64,000 nucleotides of DNA from Nocardioides okcheonensis. GTDB taxonomy: Bacteria > Actinomycetota > Actinomycetes > Propionibacteriales > Nocardioidaceae. How positions within the stretch are numbered: the first letter of the stretch is position 1; every line of letters starts with the position of its first letter. Position numbers and translations under genes: made by a program. Positions 33,838 through 49,637 of the stretch are shown here, piece after piece. The notes under the pieces are model-generated. The model searched no databases and had not been told where the DNA came from. It was given only the letters and a program-made list of their open reading frames with translations. The stretch lies in NCBI RefSeq assembly GCF_020991065.1, contig NZ_CP087710.1, positions 186,001 to 250,000 on the forward strand, read 5' to 3'.

Positions 33838-34914
33838 GTGCTCAACCGCCTCGCGGCCGTCGTGGTCGCCGCAGCCGTCTTCGCTGGGTTCGCACCCGCA
33901 GCCGCGCACGCCGACGACCCGACCCGCATCCTCATCGTCGGGGACTCCATCACCCAGGGGTACCGCGGCGACCACACGTGGCGCTACTTCGCCCACCAGG
34001 CGATCACCGGCGCCGGCACCGCCGTCGACCTCGTCGGCCCCCGGACCAGCACCTTCGACCCCGCGCAGGGCGGCAACACCGTCAACTGGCACTACGACGG
34101 GCCCGACGCCTACGCCGACCCGGCGTTCGACCAGCAGCACGCCGCGTACTGGGGGCAGCGGCTCGGCGCCTCCTGGATGCGCGAGCCGATCGGCGACCTC
34201 GCGGCAGCTGCCCAGCCGAACATCATCGTGTCCAACCTCGGCATCAACGACCTGTCCGACGGGACCGCCGTCGCGCTCATCGACGGCTACCGCCAGTGGG
34301 TGGCCGACGCTCGCGCCGTGAACCCCGACGTCGACCTCGTCATCGGCGAGATCCCCCACGCGTGGGTCTACGCCGGTCGCCCCGCCGAGTTCAACGCGCT
34401 CATCGACGACCTCGCAGCCGAGCTCACCACTGTCGGGTCGCGTGTCGAGGTGTTCCGCGTCGAGGGCTTCACGCGGGCCGACACGTGGGACGGCATCCAC
34501 GTCAACGAGTCGGGCGAGCGGAAGTACGCCCGCGCCGTCACCGCGGCCCTCGGTCGCCTCGGTGTCGCCTCGGCTGCCGTCCCGGACCCGGTCGTGCCGG
34601 TCGTCCAGGAGCCCGTGCCCGGGGTGCCTGCCGAGCCGCAGGTCACCGCCCCCGCTGCCACGGCGCCCCCGGTCGCTCGGGCGGCTCGCCCAGGCCGCGT
34701 GTCGGCGCGGAAGGTCGGCGACCAGGTGGTGGTGCGGTGGCGCGCGAGCGCGTCGGCGGAGTCCTACCGGGTGAGGTGTGGGCGGCGGGAGGTGAAGACC
34801 TCGGGGACGACGGCTCGGCTCCGGAGCGGGGCGCCCTCGTGCAAGGTCCGTGCGGTCAACGACGCGGGTGCGTCGCCGTGGGTGACGGTGCGAGTCCGCC
34901 GCGCTCGACCATGA
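33838..34914 (+). CDS. Secreted SGNH/GDSL hydrolase with C-terminal fibronectin-III-like domain
   Basis: The 358-residue protein has a signal peptide (LAAVVVAAAVFAGFAPAAAHA, cleavage near AHA-DD). The SGNH domain has block I VGDSITQGYRG with the catalytic Ser, block III NLGINDLSDG with Asn, and block V WDGIHVNESGE with Asp-x-x-His. After a Pro/Val-rich linker a fibronectin-type beta domain ends the protein. Esterase or deacetylase action on a cell-envelope or environmental carbohydrate is expected. The GTG start is preceded by GGGGGAACAC. A bidirectional terminator follows. Confidence 0.88.
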   Translation: MLNRLAAVVVAAAVFAGFAPAAAHADDPTRILIVGDSITQGYRGDHTWRYFAHQAITGAGTAVDLVGPRTSTFDPAQGGNTVNWHYDGPDAYADPAFDQQHAAYWGQRLGASWMREPIGDLAAAAQPNIIVSNLGINDLSDGTAVALIDGYRQWVADARAVNPDVDLVIGEIPHAWVYAGRPAEFNALIDDLAAELTTVGSRVEVFRVEGFTRADTWDGIHVNESGERKYARAVTAALGRLGVASAAVPDPVVPVVQEPVPGVPAEPQVTAPAATAPPVARAARPGRVSARKVGDQVVVRWRASASAESYRVRCGRREVKTSGTTARLRSGAPSCKVRAVNDAGASPWVTVRVRRARP

Positions 34915-34946
34915 GGGAGCGGCCCGGCCACGGGTCCGGACATGCG

Positions 34947-34974
34947 AAAGGGCCCCGGATCTCTCCGGGGCCCT
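34947..34974. terminator. Bidirectional terminator between SGNH gene and tRNA cluster
   Basis: A perfect 12-bp stem AAGGGCCCCGGA with loop TCTC. On the minus strand it is followed by TTTCG, so it can end the tRNA transcript as well. Confidence 0.8.
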
Positions 34975-34981
34975 TCCGTGC

Positions 34982-35056
34982 TGGTGGGCGATACTGGGTT
35001 TGAACCAGTGACCTCTTCCGTGTCAAGGAAGCGCGCTACCGCTGCGCCAATCGCCC
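34982..35056 (-). tRNA. tRNA-Val (GAC)
   Basis: The full cloverleaf is visible: acceptor GGGCGAT/ATCGCCC, D-arm with GCGCAGCGGTAGCGC, anticodon loop TTGACAC (GAC), T-arm with GGTTCAAACC. Discriminator A and an encoded CCA follow. It is the last of three leftward tRNA genes. Confidence 0.95.
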
Positions 35057-35073
35057 GTGTTGAGTTGTGTGCG

Positions 35074-35144
35074 AGGTGGGTACGGGATTTGAACCCGTGT
35101 AGACGGATTTGCAGTCCGTTGCCTCGCCTCTCGGCCAACCCACC
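35074..35144 (-). tRNA. tRNA-Cys (GCA)
   Basis: Acceptor GGTGGGT/ACCCACC with U discriminator (typical for Cys), anticodon loop CTGCAAA (GCA), T-loop GTTCAAATCC. CCA is not encoded. Seventeen bases separate it from tRNA-Val. Confidence 0.95.
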
Positions 35145-35177
35145 GTGGAGGCCCACGTGTGATGGGAGACCCCTCAG

Positions 35178-35250
35178 AGCGGACAACGAGACTCGAACTC
35201 GCGACCTCAACCTTGGCAAGGTTGCGCTCTACCAACTGAGCTATGTCCGC
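35178..35250 (-). tRNA. tRNA-Gly (GCC)
   Basis: Acceptor GCGGACA/TGTCCGC, D-arm GCTCAGTTGGTAGAGC, anticodon loop TTGCCAA (GCC), T-arm GCGAGTTCGAGTCTCGT. CCA is not encoded. First gene of the leftward tRNA cluster. Confidence 0.95.
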
Positions 35251-35354
35251 CTGTTCTCCGGAGCGGCTGACCGCTCCTTGGAACGAGTGGAACAGTAGTA
35301 CATGGCTCGCGCGGGTCCAAAATCGGGTCCCCCCGGGCGTGTTCGCGCGGCCCC

Positions 35355-35360
35355 TAGAGT
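35355..35360 (+). promoter_or_regulatory. -10 box TAGAGT before the pabC-like gene
   Basis: TAGAGT, six bases (GACCGC), then ATG 35367. This is the likely promoter for the pabC-like/hisI/trp membrane-protein run. Confidence 0.55.
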
Positions 35361-35366
35361 GACCGC

Positions 35367-36197
35367 ATGCGCGCATGGATCGACGGGAACCTGCTGTCCG
35401 ACCCGGGTCAGGGAGCGGTCGCGGTCACCGACCACGGCTTCACCGTGGGCGACGGGGTCTTCGAGGCGGTCAAGACGATCCACGGCACGCCGTTCGCGCT
35501 CACCCGCCACCTCGCCCGGCTGGGGCGCAGCGCGGCCGGGCTCGGCCTCCCCGCCCCCGACGCCGACCGGGTCCGGGAGGGGGTCGCGGCGGTGCTCGCC
35601 GACGGCGCGGACCGCGACGCGATGGGGCGGCTGCGGATCACCTGGACCGCGGGACCGCACCCGATGGGCTCGGGTCGCGGCGGCGGGCCGCCGACCCTGG
35701 TCGTCGCCTACAGCGCGATCGAGCCCGCGCCCGCGGCCACGACGATCGTCACCGTGCCGTGGACCCGCAACGAGAACGGCGCGACCGCCGGGCTCAAGAC
35801 CACGTCGTACGCCGAGAACGTCATCGCGCTCGCCCACGCCCAGCGCCACGGCGGGAGCGAGGCGGTGCTCGCCAACACCGCGGGCGACCTGTGCGAGGGG
35901 ACAGGGTCCAACCTCTTCTACGTCCTCGACGGCGAGCTGCGCACCCCGAGCCTGGCCTCGGGCTGCCTGGCCGGGATCACCCGCGAGCTGGTCGTGGAGT
36001 GGTGCGGCGCCCGGGAGGTCGACCAGCCGCTCGCGGACGTGCGCGACCGGGCGAGCGAGGTGTTCCTGGTGTCCACGACCCGCGACGTGCAGGCGGTCTC
36101 GCGCTGGGACGACCGCGACCTGCCGGCCCCCGGCCCGGTGACGGAGAGGTGCGCGGCGACGTGGGCCGACCGGGAGGCTGGGAGCATGGACCCGTGA
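35367..36197 (+). CDS. Class IV aminotransferase, aminodeoxychorismate-lyase-like
   Basis: The 276-residue fold-type IV PLP enzyme shows the N-terminal [11 protein letters not shown]...[15 protein letters not shown] pattern (core [15 protein letters not shown]), the Schiff-base lysine in [12 protein letters not shown], and the cofactor-phosphate region [12 protein letters not shown]. PabC, BCAT and D-amino-acid transaminase share this fold. The PabC-like GLKT context favours 4-amino-4-deoxychorismate lyase (folate pathway), and neighbours in chorismate-derived metabolism agree. The stop overlaps the hisI GTG. Substrate assignment is moderate. Confidence 0.82.
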   Translation: MRAWIDGNLLSDPGQGAVAVTDHGFTVGDGVFEAVKTIHGTPFALTRHLARLGRSAAGLGLPAPDADRVREGVAAVLADGADRDAMGRLRITWTAGPHPMGSGRGGGPPTLVVAYSAIEPAPAATTIVTVPWTRNENGATAGLKTTSYAENVIALAHAQRHGGSEAVLANTAGDLCEGTGSNLFYVLDGELRTPSLASGCLAGITRELVVEWCGAREVDQPLADVRDRASEVFLVSTTRDVQAVSRWDDRDLPAPGPVTERCAATWADREAGSMDP

Positions 36198-36568
36198 ACA
36201 GCCCGGTGAACCCCACGGAGTCCTCGCTCGACCCCGCCGTCTCCGCGCGCATGCGGCACACGGCAGAAGGCCTGGTGCCGGTCGTGGTGCAGCAGCACGA
36301 CACCCGCGAGGTGCTGATGCTCGCTTGGGTCGACGACGAGGCGCTCGCCCGCACGCTCGCCACCGGCCGCGCGACGTACTGGTCGCGCTCGCGCCGCGAG
36401 TACTGGGTCAAGGGCGACACCTCGGGCCACGTGCAGCACGTCAAGGAGGTCCGCCTCGACTGCGACGGCGACACCCTCCTCTTCCTGGTCGACCAGGAGG
36501 GCGCTGCCTGCCACACCGGCGACCGCACCTGCTTCGACGCCGACCTGGTGCACCGCGTCGATGGCTGA
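36194..36568 (+). CDS. hisI: Phosphoribosyl-AMP cyclohydrolase
   Basis: A 124-residue single-function HisI. The signature runs [20 protein letters not shown], then the Zn/Mg ligands [21 protein letters not shown] with Cys in CHTG and CF. It opens the purine ring of PRAMP in histidine synthesis. The HisE part is absent, as usual in actinobacteria. GTG 36194 overlaps the preceding stop (GTGA). Genes hisF and hisA are not in the window. Confidence 0.95.
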   Translation: MNSPVNPTESSLDPAVSARMRHTAEGLVPVVVQQHDTREVLMLAWVDDEALARTLATGRATYWSRSRREYWVKGDTSGHVQHVKEVRLDCDGDTLLFLVDQEGAACHTGDRTCFDADLVHRVDG

Positions 36569-37181
36569 CCCCGCGCTGCGCCGCACGTTCGGCCCCGTCG
36601 TCCTGCTCGGCCTCGCCGCGGCCGGCCTCGCCGCCACCGCCGGCACCAAGCCCTGGGTCTCCGGCCGCTCGGGCGCCGTGGACACCGACCAGGGCGCCGA
36701 GATGACGTCCGTGCTGTCGCTCGACTCGGCGCGCGACGCGCCGCTCGCCGGTGCGCTCGCGCTGGTCGTCCTGGCCTGCTGGGGCGTGCTGCTGGTGACC
36801 CGCGGCCGGTTCCGACGGGTGGTGGCGGTCGTCGCGCTGGTCGCGGCGCTCGGGACGCTGGTCGTGACGATCGAGGCCGCCCGCAGCCTGCCGCCCAAGC
36901 TCGCCGACGCGCTGGTGGAGGCCTCGGGGAGCGACGAGGTCACCACGTCGACCACCGGCTGGTACGTCGCGGCGCTGGTCGCCTCGGTGCTCTGCGTGCT
37001 GGCCACCGCCGCGGCGGTGCGACTGGTCGGGAGCTGGCCGGAGATGGGCACCAAGTACGACGCGCCGACCGGCGGGCGCGGCAGCGGCCGGGTGGACGCA
37101 GGGGAGGGCACCGGCGAGGTGCCCGCCGAGAACATCGACATCTGGAAGGCCCTCGACGAGGGCCGTGACCCGACCGCCTAG
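36561..37181 (+). CDS. Trp biosynthesis-associated membrane protein (TIGR02234-type)
   Basis: This 206-residue protein has four predicted helices ([68 protein letters not shown]) with the KPWVSG segment and a polar C-terminal tail ending in [13 protein letters not shown]. That is the actinobacterial family always found beside trp genes; its function is unknown. Its start overlaps hisI by 8 nt. In many relatives trpE lies directly upstream, but here hisI does. Confidence 0.88.
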   Translation: MADPALRRTFGPVVLLGLAAAGLAATAGTKPWVSGRSGAVDTDQGAEMTSVLSLDSARDAPLAGALALVVLACWGVLLVTRGRFRRVVAVVALVAALGTLVVTIEAARSLPPKLADALVEASGSDEVTTSTTGWYVAALVASVLCVLATAAAVRLVGSWPEMGTKYDAPTGGRGSGRVDAGEGTGEVPAENIDIWKALDEGRDPTA

Positions 37182-37222
37182 ACTTCGGCGCGCACGCACC
37201 GGATCGACGAAGGAGCTCAACC

Positions 37223-37423
37223 ATGGCTGGTGGCCACGGCAACACCCCCGCTGCTTGGACCGGGGTCTCGGTCGCGATGCTCGGCTTCGTCCTCGGCAGC
37301 GTCGCGCTGCTCCAGGTCCCGACCCAGATGACGCTCCTGTGGATCGGCATCATCGTCGCCGTGGTGGCCTTCCCGCTGTTCCTGGTGCTCTCGAAGCTCG
37401 GCTTCAACAGCTCCGACCACTGA
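37223..37423 (+). CDS. HGxxPAAW family small membrane protein
   Basis: A 66-residue protein with the eponymous motif GHGNTPAAWTGV at residues 4-15 and two hydrophobic helices. The family is actinobacterial and sits next to trpC, as here. Function unknown. AAGGAG lies 8 nt before the ATG, and a stretch from 37182 provides a leader of about 40 nt. Confidence 0.9.
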   Translation: MAGGHGNTPAAWTGVSVAMLGFVLGSVALLQVPTQMTLLWIGIIVAVVAFPLFLVLSKLGFNSSDH

Positions 37424-37513
37424 TCCACACCGACCGGACCACCGGGGCCGCCGGACGTCCGGCGGCTGGGCACCGGTGCCGGTGCGACTGGTGCCGGGTG
37501 AGAGGCTGAGGGC

Positions 37514-38307
37514 ATGCCTGCGTCCGGTTCCGTCCTCGACGACATCGTCGCCGGGGTGCGCGAGGACCTCGCCCGCCGCGAGGCCGCGCTCCCGCTCACC
37601 GAGCTGCTCGCCCACCTCCCGGAGGCCCCGGCCCCGAGGGACCCGATGCCGCACTTCCGGGCCCGCGGGGCGAGCGTGATCGCCGAGGTGAAGCGGCGCA
37701 GCCCCAGCAAGGGCGACCTCGCCGCGATCCCCGACCCGGCCGACCTCGCGCGCGCCTACGAGCGCGGGGGAGCGGCGGCGATCTCGGTCCTCACCGAGGA
37801 GCGCCGCTTCGGCGGCAGCCTGGCCGACCTGCGCGCCGTGCGCGCCGCGGTCGAGACCCCGCTGCTGCGCAAGGACTTCATCGTCGAGACCTACCAGCTC
37901 GTCGAGGCCCGCGCCGCGGGCGCCGACCTCGCCCTGCTCATCGTCGCGGCGCTCGACGACGACACGCTGCGCCGCCTCCACGACGAGGCCGGCGAGCTCG
38001 GTCTCACCGTGCTCGTCGAGGTCCACGACGAGGCCGAGGTCGAGCGCGCCCTGGCCCTCGACGCCGAGCTGGTGGGCGTCAACAGCCGCAACCTCAAGAC
38101 CCTGGCGGTCGACCCCGACGTGTTCGGGCGCCTGGCCCCGCAGATCCATGCCGACGTCGTCAAGGTCGCCGAGAGCGGCATCACCGGCGTCGGCGACGTG
38201 CAGCGCTTCGTCTCGGAGGGGGCCGGCGTCGTGCTGGTCGGCGAGGCGCTCGTCAAGGACGGCGACCCCGAGGCCGCCGTACGAGCCATGACAGGAGTGA
38301 CCGCACC

Positions 38308-38311
<4 letters not shown>
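37514..38311 (+). CDS. trpC: Indole-3-glycerol phosphate synthase
   Basis: The 265-residue TIM barrel has [17 protein letters not shown] (strand 1 catalytic Glu and Lys, phosphate contact), [26 protein letters not shown] (catalytic Lys), [11 protein letters not shown] and VAESGITG. It makes indole-3-glycerol phosphate from CdRP. It is a stand-alone enzyme without TrpF fusion. Its stop overlaps the trpB GTG (GTGA), which shows coupling. Confidence 0.96.
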
Positions 38312-39593
<1,282 letters not shown>

Positions 39594-39594
<1 letters not shown>

Positions 39595-40394
39595 TGGCGT
39601 CGACCACCACCGCCTTCGAGAAGGCCCGCGCGGAGGACCGCGCGGCGCTCGTCGGCTACCTGCCCGCCGGGTTCCCCAGCGTCGACGGCTCCATCGCCGC
39701 GCTCCGCACCATGGTCGAGGCGGGGTGCGACGTCATCGAGATCGGCCTGCCCTACAGCGACCCCGTCATGGACGGTCCGACCATCCAGGCTGCCGCCCAG
39801 CAGGCCCTCGAGCGCGGCATCCGCACCCGCGACGTCATCGACGTCGTCCAGGCGGTCGCCGAGACCGGTGTGCCGACGCTGGTGATGACCTACTGGAACC
39901 CCGTCGAGCGCTACGGCGTGGAGCGGTGGGCCACCGACCTCGCCGCTGCCGGCGGCGCCGGGCTGATCACCCCCGACATCACCCCCGACCACGGCGGCGC
40001 GTGGTCCGCCGCGGCCGACGCCCACGACCTCGACAAGGTCTTCCTGGTCGCCCCCAGCTCCACCGACGAGCGGATCGCGATGACCTCGGCCGCGAGCCGC
40101 GGGTTCGTCTACGCCGCCGCCGTCATGGGCGTCACCGGCGCCCGCGAGGCCACGTCCGACCTCGCCGGCCCGCTGGTCGCGCGCGTCCGGGCGAGCGGCG
40201 ACATCCCCGTCGCGGTCGGCATCGGCGTCAGCACCGGCGACCAGGCCGCCGAGGTGGCCGGCTTCGCCGACGGCGTGATCGTCGGCTCCGCGTTCGTGCG
40301 GGCGCTGCTCGACCACCCGGACGACGAGGCCGCCGGGCTGGCCGCGCTGCGCACGCTCACCGAGGACCTGGCCGGGGGCGTACGTCGTGGCTAG
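39594..40394 (+). CDS. trpA: Tryptophan synthase alpha subunit
   Basis: A 266-residue barrel with catalytic Glu and Asp in VIEIGLPYSDPVMDGPTIQ, the YWNPVERYG loop and the phosphate-binding GIGVSTGDQA and DGVIVGSAFV segments. It cleaves indole-3-glycerol phosphate and channels indole to TrpB. GGGAGGAGG before the ATG is the strongest ribosome site of the trp group. The stop lies 8 nt inside the SCO-protein gene. Confidence 0.96.
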
Positions 40395-40992
40395 GCCGCG
40401 CGCCCTCGTCCTGGCCGCGCTGCTGCCGCTCCTCGCCGCCTGCGGTGGCGCCGGGGCGGCGCAGGGGACCGAGCTCACCGGGACGGTGCTGGACCCGCCG
40501 TTCGAGGTCTCCTCGACCCCGCTCGTCGACACCGCCGGCGACGCCTTCAGCCTCACCGACGACACCGACAAGCCGCTGACGCTGGTGTTCTTCGGCTACA
40601 GCAACTGTCCCGACATCTGCGGCCAGGTGATGGCGACGCTCGCCGGGACGCTGGCGCGGCTCGACGACGCGCAGAAGGACGACCTCGACGTCGTCTTCGT
40701 CACCACCGACCCCGCCCGCGACGACGAGGCGACCACCGCGAAGTACGTGGAGGCCTTCGACCCCTCGATCATCGGGCTCACGGGCGACCTCGACGACATC
40801 GTCGAGGTCGGCACCAGCCTGGCCGTCGGCATCGACAAGGGCGAGAAGCTGCCCAGCGGTGGCTACGACGTCACCCACGGCACGCGTGTCTACGCCATCG
40901 ACGGCGACGACGAGTCGCCGATGATGTGGGACCAGGACGTCTCCCAGGCCCAGCTGGCCCACGACGTCACCGTGCTGCTCGACGAAGGATGA
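40387..40992 (+). CDS. SCO1/SenC-family lipoprotein
   Basis: The 201-residue protein has a lipoprotein signal ([11 protein letters not shown]) and a thioredoxin-like fold with the copper-binding pair in [10 protein letters not shown] and a distal His in [15 protein letters not shown] proteins deliver copper to cytochrome oxidase subunit II or act as thiol oxidoreductases. GTG 40387 overlaps trpA, and its end overlaps lgt, whose product would attach the lipid to this protein; the adjacency may be chance. Confidence 0.88.
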   Translation: MARPRALVLAALLPLLAACGGAGAAQGTELTGTVLDPPFEVSSTPLVDTAGDAFSLTDDTDKPLTLVFFGYSNCPDICGQVMATLAGTLARLDDAQKDDLDVVFVTTDPARDDEATTAKYVEAFDPSIIGLTGDLDDIVEVGTSLAVGIDKGEKLPSGGYDVTHGTRVYAIDGDDESPMMWDQDVSQAQLAHDVTVLLDEG

Positions 40993-41909
40993 TGCTCCCC
41001 ATGACCTCCCCGCTGGTGACGCTGATGTCGATCCCGAGCCCGGCCCAGGGCGTGTGGCACCTCGGCCCGGTCCCGATCCGCGGCTACGCGCTGTGCATCA
41101 TCCTCGGCATCGTCGCCGCCATCTGGATCGGCGAGAAGCGCTGGGTCGCCCGCGGCGGCGCCCCCGGCGAGGTCAGCGACCTCGCGATCTGGGCGGTCCC
41201 GTTCGGCCTGGTCGGCGGCCGGCTCTACCACGTGGCCACCGACTGGGAGCTCTACTTCGGCGAGGGCAAGAACCCCGTGACCGCGCTCTACGTCTGGCGC
41301 GGAGGTCTCGGCATCTGGGGTGCGATCGCGCTCGGCGCGGTCGGCGTGATGATCGGCTGCCGCGCGCGCGGCATCAAGGTGCTGCCGCTGCTCGACGCGC
41401 TCGCCCCCGGCGTGCTCGTGGCCCAGGCCCTGGGCCGCTGGGGCAACTGGTTCAACCAGGAGCTCTACGGCGGGCCGACCAACCTCCCGTGGGGCCTCGA
41501 GATCGACGTCGCCCACCGCGAGTCGCGCTACCTCGACGTCGCGACCTATCACCCGACGTTCCTCTACGAGTGCCTGTGGAACCTCGCCGCCTTCGCCGTC
41601 CTGATCTGGCTCGACCGCCGCTTCCGCCTCGGCCACGGCCGGGTGGTTGCGCTCTACGTGATGCTCTACACCGCCGGTCGCGGGTGGATCGAGAACATGC
41701 GCATCGACGAGGTGCAGCTCAACGACGTGCTCGGGCTGCGGCTCAACGTCTGGACCTCGATCGTGCTGTTCGTCCTCGCCACGGCGTGGTTCGTCTGGTC
41801 GGCCCGTCGCCACCCCGGCCGCGAGGACGTCGTGCGCACGAAGCCGCCGCTCGGCGAGGAGCCCACGGCCGAGGTCGAGGAGCGCTCGACCGCCGATCCC
41901 ACGGCCTGA
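40989..41909 (+). CDS. lgt: Prolipoprotein diacylglyceryl transferase
   Basis: A 306-residue membrane enzyme with about seven helices and the Lgt signature [21 protein letters not shown] (core [13 protein letters not shown]), whose Arg and Asn are essential in E. coli. [10 protein letters not shown] lies in helix 1 and GGRLYHV in helix 3. It transfers diacylglycerol from phosphatidylglycerol to the lipobox cysteine. The ATG at 40989 overlaps the SCO stop. The charged C-terminal 40 residues are typical of actinobacterial homologues. The location after trpA is conserved in actinobacteria. Confidence 0.94.
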   Translation: MMLPMTSPLVTLMSIPSPAQGVWHLGPVPIRGYALCIILGIVAAIWIGEKRWVARGGAPGEVSDLAIWAVPFGLVGGRLYHVATDWELYFGEGKNPVTALYVWRGGLGIWGAIALGAVGVMIGCRARGIKVLPLLDALAPGVLVAQALGRWGNWFNQELYGGPTNLPWGLEIDVAHRESRYLDVATYHPTFLYECLWNLAAFAVLIWLDRRFRLGHGRVVALYVMLYTAGRGWIENMRIDEVQLNDVLGLRLNVWTSIVLFVLATAWFVWSARRHPGREDVVRTKPPLGEEPTAEVEERSTADPTA

Positions 41910-41940
41910 AACGTCGCGCGCCGGCCGGTGGCCCCGGTGA

Positions 41941-42032
41941 TAGGTTGCGCAGTGCTCGGGCCAACGTCGTCCCCAGCGGATGTGCCCACTCCTTGCCCCG
42001 ACCCGTCCCGCGTGGACCGGGGGCAAGACTGA
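41941..42032 (+). promoter_or_regulatory. gltB promoter with possible leaderless uORF and hairpin
   Basis: TAGGTT (41941-41946) is a -10 box; a GTG 5 nt later opens a 26-codon frame ending at 42032. Inside it an 8-bp stem CTTGCCCC/GGGGCAAG (41992-42027) could act as an attenuator hairpin. Whether the small frame is translated is unknown. Confidence 0.4.
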
Positions 42033-42046
42033 CGACGGGAGAACCA

Positions 42047-46619
<4,573 letters not shown>

Positions 46620-46627
<8 letters not shown>

Positions 46628-48080
46628 CCCCAAGGGATTCCTCAAGCACGGCCGCGAGGTCGCCTCGCGTCGCGAGGTCGCCGAGCGCGTCCAGGACTGG
46701 GACGAGGTCTACCCCGACGGCATCGGGCGGGCCCTGCTGCCGATCATCAACACCCAGGCGGCCCGCTGCATGGACTGCGGCATCCCGTTCTGCCACCAGG
46801 GCTGCCCGCTGGGCAACATCATCCCGGAGTGGAACGACCTGGTCTGGCGCGACGACTGGGACGGCGCGATGGACCGGCTGCACGCGACCAACAACTTCCC
46901 GGAGTTCACCGGTCGCCTCTGCCCGGCGCCCTGCGAGACCGCCTGCGTGCTCGGCATCAACCAGGAGCCGGTGACGATCAAGAACGTCGAGGTCTCGATC
47001 ATCGACCGCGCCTGGGGCTCGGGCTACGTCCGCCCCCAGCCGCCGGAGTGGCTCTCGGGCAAGACGGTCGCGGTCGTCGGCTCGGGGCCCGCCGGCCTCG
47101 CCGCCGCCCAGCAGCTCACCCGCGCCGGCCACACGGTCGCCGTCTACGAGCGCGCCGACAAGATCGGTGGCCTGCTGCGCTACGGCATCCCCGAGTTCAA
47201 GATGGAGAAGAAGCACCTCGACCGCCGTCTGGACCAGATGCGACGCGAGGGTACCGTCTTCCGTGCCGGCGTCGACGTCGGCGGCGGCGACCTCACCGGG
47301 CCCCAGCTGCTCGCCCGCTACGACGCCGTCGTGCTGGCGATGGGCGCCACCCAGGCCCGCGACCTCCCGGTCACCGGGCGCGAGCTCGGCGGCATCCACC
47401 AGGCCATGGAGTTCCTCCCGCAGGCCAACCGGGCGTCGCTGGGCGAGACGGTCGAGGACCAGATCCTCGCCACCGGCAAGGACGTGGTGATCATCGGCGG
47501 CGGCGACACCGGTGCCGACTGCCTCGGCACCTCGATCCGCCAGGGCGCGCGCTCGATCACCCAGCTGGAGATCATGCCGCGACCCGGCGAGGACCGGCCC
47601 TCGGGCCAGCCGTGGCCGACGTACCCGATGACCTTCAAGGTCTCCTCGGCGCACGAGGAGGGCGGCGACCGGGTCTACGCGGTCTCCACCCAGCAGTTCG
47701 TCGGCGACGCCGACGGCCACGTCGCCGAGCTGCACCTGGTCGAGGTCGACGCGTCGTTCCAGCCGGTGGCCGGCACCGAGCGCGTCATCCCCGCCCAGCT
47801 GGTGCTGCTCGCGATGGGCTTCACCGGTCCCGAGCAGCCCGGCATCGTCGAGCAGCTCGGCGTGGAGCTCGACGAGCGCGGCAACGTGCGCCGCGACTCC
47901 TCGTACGCCTCGTCCGTCCCGGGCGTCTACGTGGCCGGCGACGTCGGCCGCGGGCAGTCGCTCATCGTGTGGGCGATCGCCGAGGGGCGCAGCGCGGCCG
48001 CGTCCGTCGACGCGTTCCTCACCGGCTCGACGACGCTGCCCGCGCCGATCAAGCCGCACGAGCGCCCGCTCACCGTCTGA
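46620..48080 (+). CDS. gltD: Glutamate synthase, small subunit
   Basis: The 486-residue NADPH oxidoreductase carries Cys-rich 4Fe-4S ligands [16 protein letters not shown] and [12 protein letters not shown] motif [22 protein letters not shown] motif [14 protein letters not shown] and the C-terminal FAD contact [18 protein letters not shown]. It passes electrons to GltB. The ATG lies 8 nt inside gltB, so synthesis is coupled in a 1:1 complex. A large terminator follows. Confidence 0.97.
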
Positions 48081-48081
48081 G

Positions 48082-48120
48082 CGTGCCGGCGGGCCCCGTG
48101 CCGGGGGCCCGCCGGGCACG
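48082..48120. terminator. Terminator after gltD
   Basis: A stem of 16 bp (CGTGCCGGCGGGCCCC) with one bulged G and a short loop starts one base after the gltD stop. Confidence 0.8.
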
Positions 48121-48159
48121 GTCGTGGACGAACCCTCCTTGGAACGATCCAACGTCCGC

Positions 48160-48165
48160 TAGGGT
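48160..48165 (+). promoter_or_regulatory. -10 box TAGGGT before pyruvate kinase gene
   Basis: TAGGGT is 6 nt before GTG 48172. Upstream, TTGGA-ACGA-TCCAA (48139-48152) is an inverted repeat near the -35 position and could be an operator. Confidence 0.5.
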
Positions 48166-48171
48166 GGTCCC

Positions 48172-49620
48172 GTGCGTAGAGCCAAGATCGTCTGCACCAT
48201 GGGTCCCGCGGTGAACACCCCCGAGCGGATCCGAGCCCTCGTCGACGCCGGGATGGACGTCGCCCGGCTCAACATGAGCCACGGGGCGTACGCCGACCAC
48301 GAGGCGGTCTACCGGATGGTCCGCCAGGCCTCCGACGACTCCGGCCACGCGATCGGCATCTTCGCCGACCTCCAGGGTCCCAAGATCCGCCTCGAGACCT
48401 TCGCCGACGGCCCGCAGAAGCTCAAGCGCGGCCAGCGGTTCACCATCACCACGCGCGACGTGCCGGGCGACGCCACGATCTGCGGGACCACCTACAAGGG
48501 CCTGCCCGGCGACGTCGCCCCGGGCGACCCGATCCTCATCGACGACGGCAAGGTCCGGCTCGAGGTCGTGTCGGTCGACGAGACCGACGTCGTGACCGAG
48601 GTCGTCGTGGCCGGCAAGGTCAGCAACAACAAGGGCATCAACCTGCCCGGCGTGGCCGTGTCGGTGCCGGCGCTGTCGGAGAAGGACACCGAGGACCTGC
48701 GCTGGGCGCTGCACCTCGGCGTCGACTTCGTCGCCCTCAGCTTCGTCCGCCACGCGGCCGACGCCGAGGACGTGCGGGCGGTCATGCGCGAGGAGGGCAT
48801 CTCGGTGCCGATCATCGCCAAGATCGAGAAGCCGCAGGCGCTGGAGAACATCGACGCGATCATCGACGCGTTCGACGGGATCATGGTGGCGCGCGGCGAC
48901 CTCGGCGTGGAGTGCCCGCTCGAGGACGTCCCGGTCCACCAGAAGCTGCTGGTCGACAAGGCCCGCGCCAACGCCAAGCCCGCGATCGTCGCCACGCAGA
49001 TGCTGGAGTCGATGATCTCGGCCCCCGCGCCCACCCGCGCCGAGGCCTCCGACGTCGCCAACGCGGTGCTCGACGGCGCCGACGCGGTGATGTTGTCGGG
49101 CGAGACGTCGGTGGGGGAGTACGCCGTCGAGGCGGTCGCCACGATGGCGCGCATCGTCGCCTCGACCGAGGACCACGGGCTGTCCCACATGGCCGCGGTC
49201 ACCTGGTCGCCCCGCACCCGTGGCGGCATCATCGCCAAGGCCGCCGCCGAGGTCGCCGAGGCCGTCGGCGCCAAGTACATCGTGGCCTTCACCGCGAGCG
49301 GCGACTCCGCGCGGCGGCTCGCCCGCTACCGCGGCCGGATCCCCGCCCTCGCCTTCACCACCACCGACCGGGTGCGCTCCCAGCTCTCGCTCACCTGGGG
49401 GATCGAGACCTTCAAGACCGGCGAGGTCGAGCACACCGACGAGATGGTGCGCCAGGTCGACGAGGCGCTGCTCGCGATCGGCCGGGTCAAGGAGGGCGAC
49501 CTCGTCGTCCTCATCGCCGGCAGCCCGCCCGGGATCCCCGGCTCCACCAACGCGATGCGCATCCACAAGATGGGCGACGCGATCAACGGCGTCGCGCCCG
49601 CGTACCGTCGCGCGCGCTGA
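48172..49620 (+). CDS. pyk: Pyruvate kinase
   Basis: This 482-residue enzyme starts RRAKIVCTMGPAVNTPERI and has LNMSHG, FADLQGPKIRLETF, the active-site segment IIAKIEKPQALENIDAI (catalytic Lys), GIMVARGDLGVE (Mg ligands) and ATQMLESMI. It converts phosphoenolpyruvate and ADP to pyruvate and ATP. Domain B and the C-terminal allosteric domain are present at usual size. It is monocistronic between the gltD terminator and a repeat/tRNA region. Confidence 0.96.
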   Translation: MRRAKIVCTMGPAVNTPERIRALVDAGMDVARLNMSHGAYADHEAVYRMVRQASDDSGHAIGIFADLQGPKIRLETFADGPQKLKRGQRFTITTRDVPGDATICGTTYKGLPGDVAPGDPILIDDGKVRLEVVSVDETDVVTEVVVAGKVSNNKGINLPGVAVSVPALSEKDTEDLRWALHLGVDFVALSFVRHAADAEDVRAVMREEGISVPIIAKIEKPQALENIDAIIDAFDGIMVARGDLGVECPLEDVPVHQKLLVDKARANAKPAIVATQMLESMISAPAPTRAEASDVANAVLDGADAVMLSGETSVGEYAVEAVATMARIVASTEDHGLSHMAAVTWSPRTRGGIIAKAAAEVAEAVGAKYIVAFTASGDSARRLARYRGRIPALAFTTTDRVRSQLSLTWGIETFKTGEVEHTDEMVRQVDEALLAIGRVKEGDLVVLIAGSPPGIPGSTNAMRIHKMGDAINGVAPAYRRAR

Positions 49621-49637
49621 TCAACGGTTCGTCCTGG

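Noticed and set aside
34982..35250. tRNA cluster as attachment site for the nearby island
   Set aside because: The island ends 3 kb away, and no duplicated tRNA 3' end is found at either island edge.
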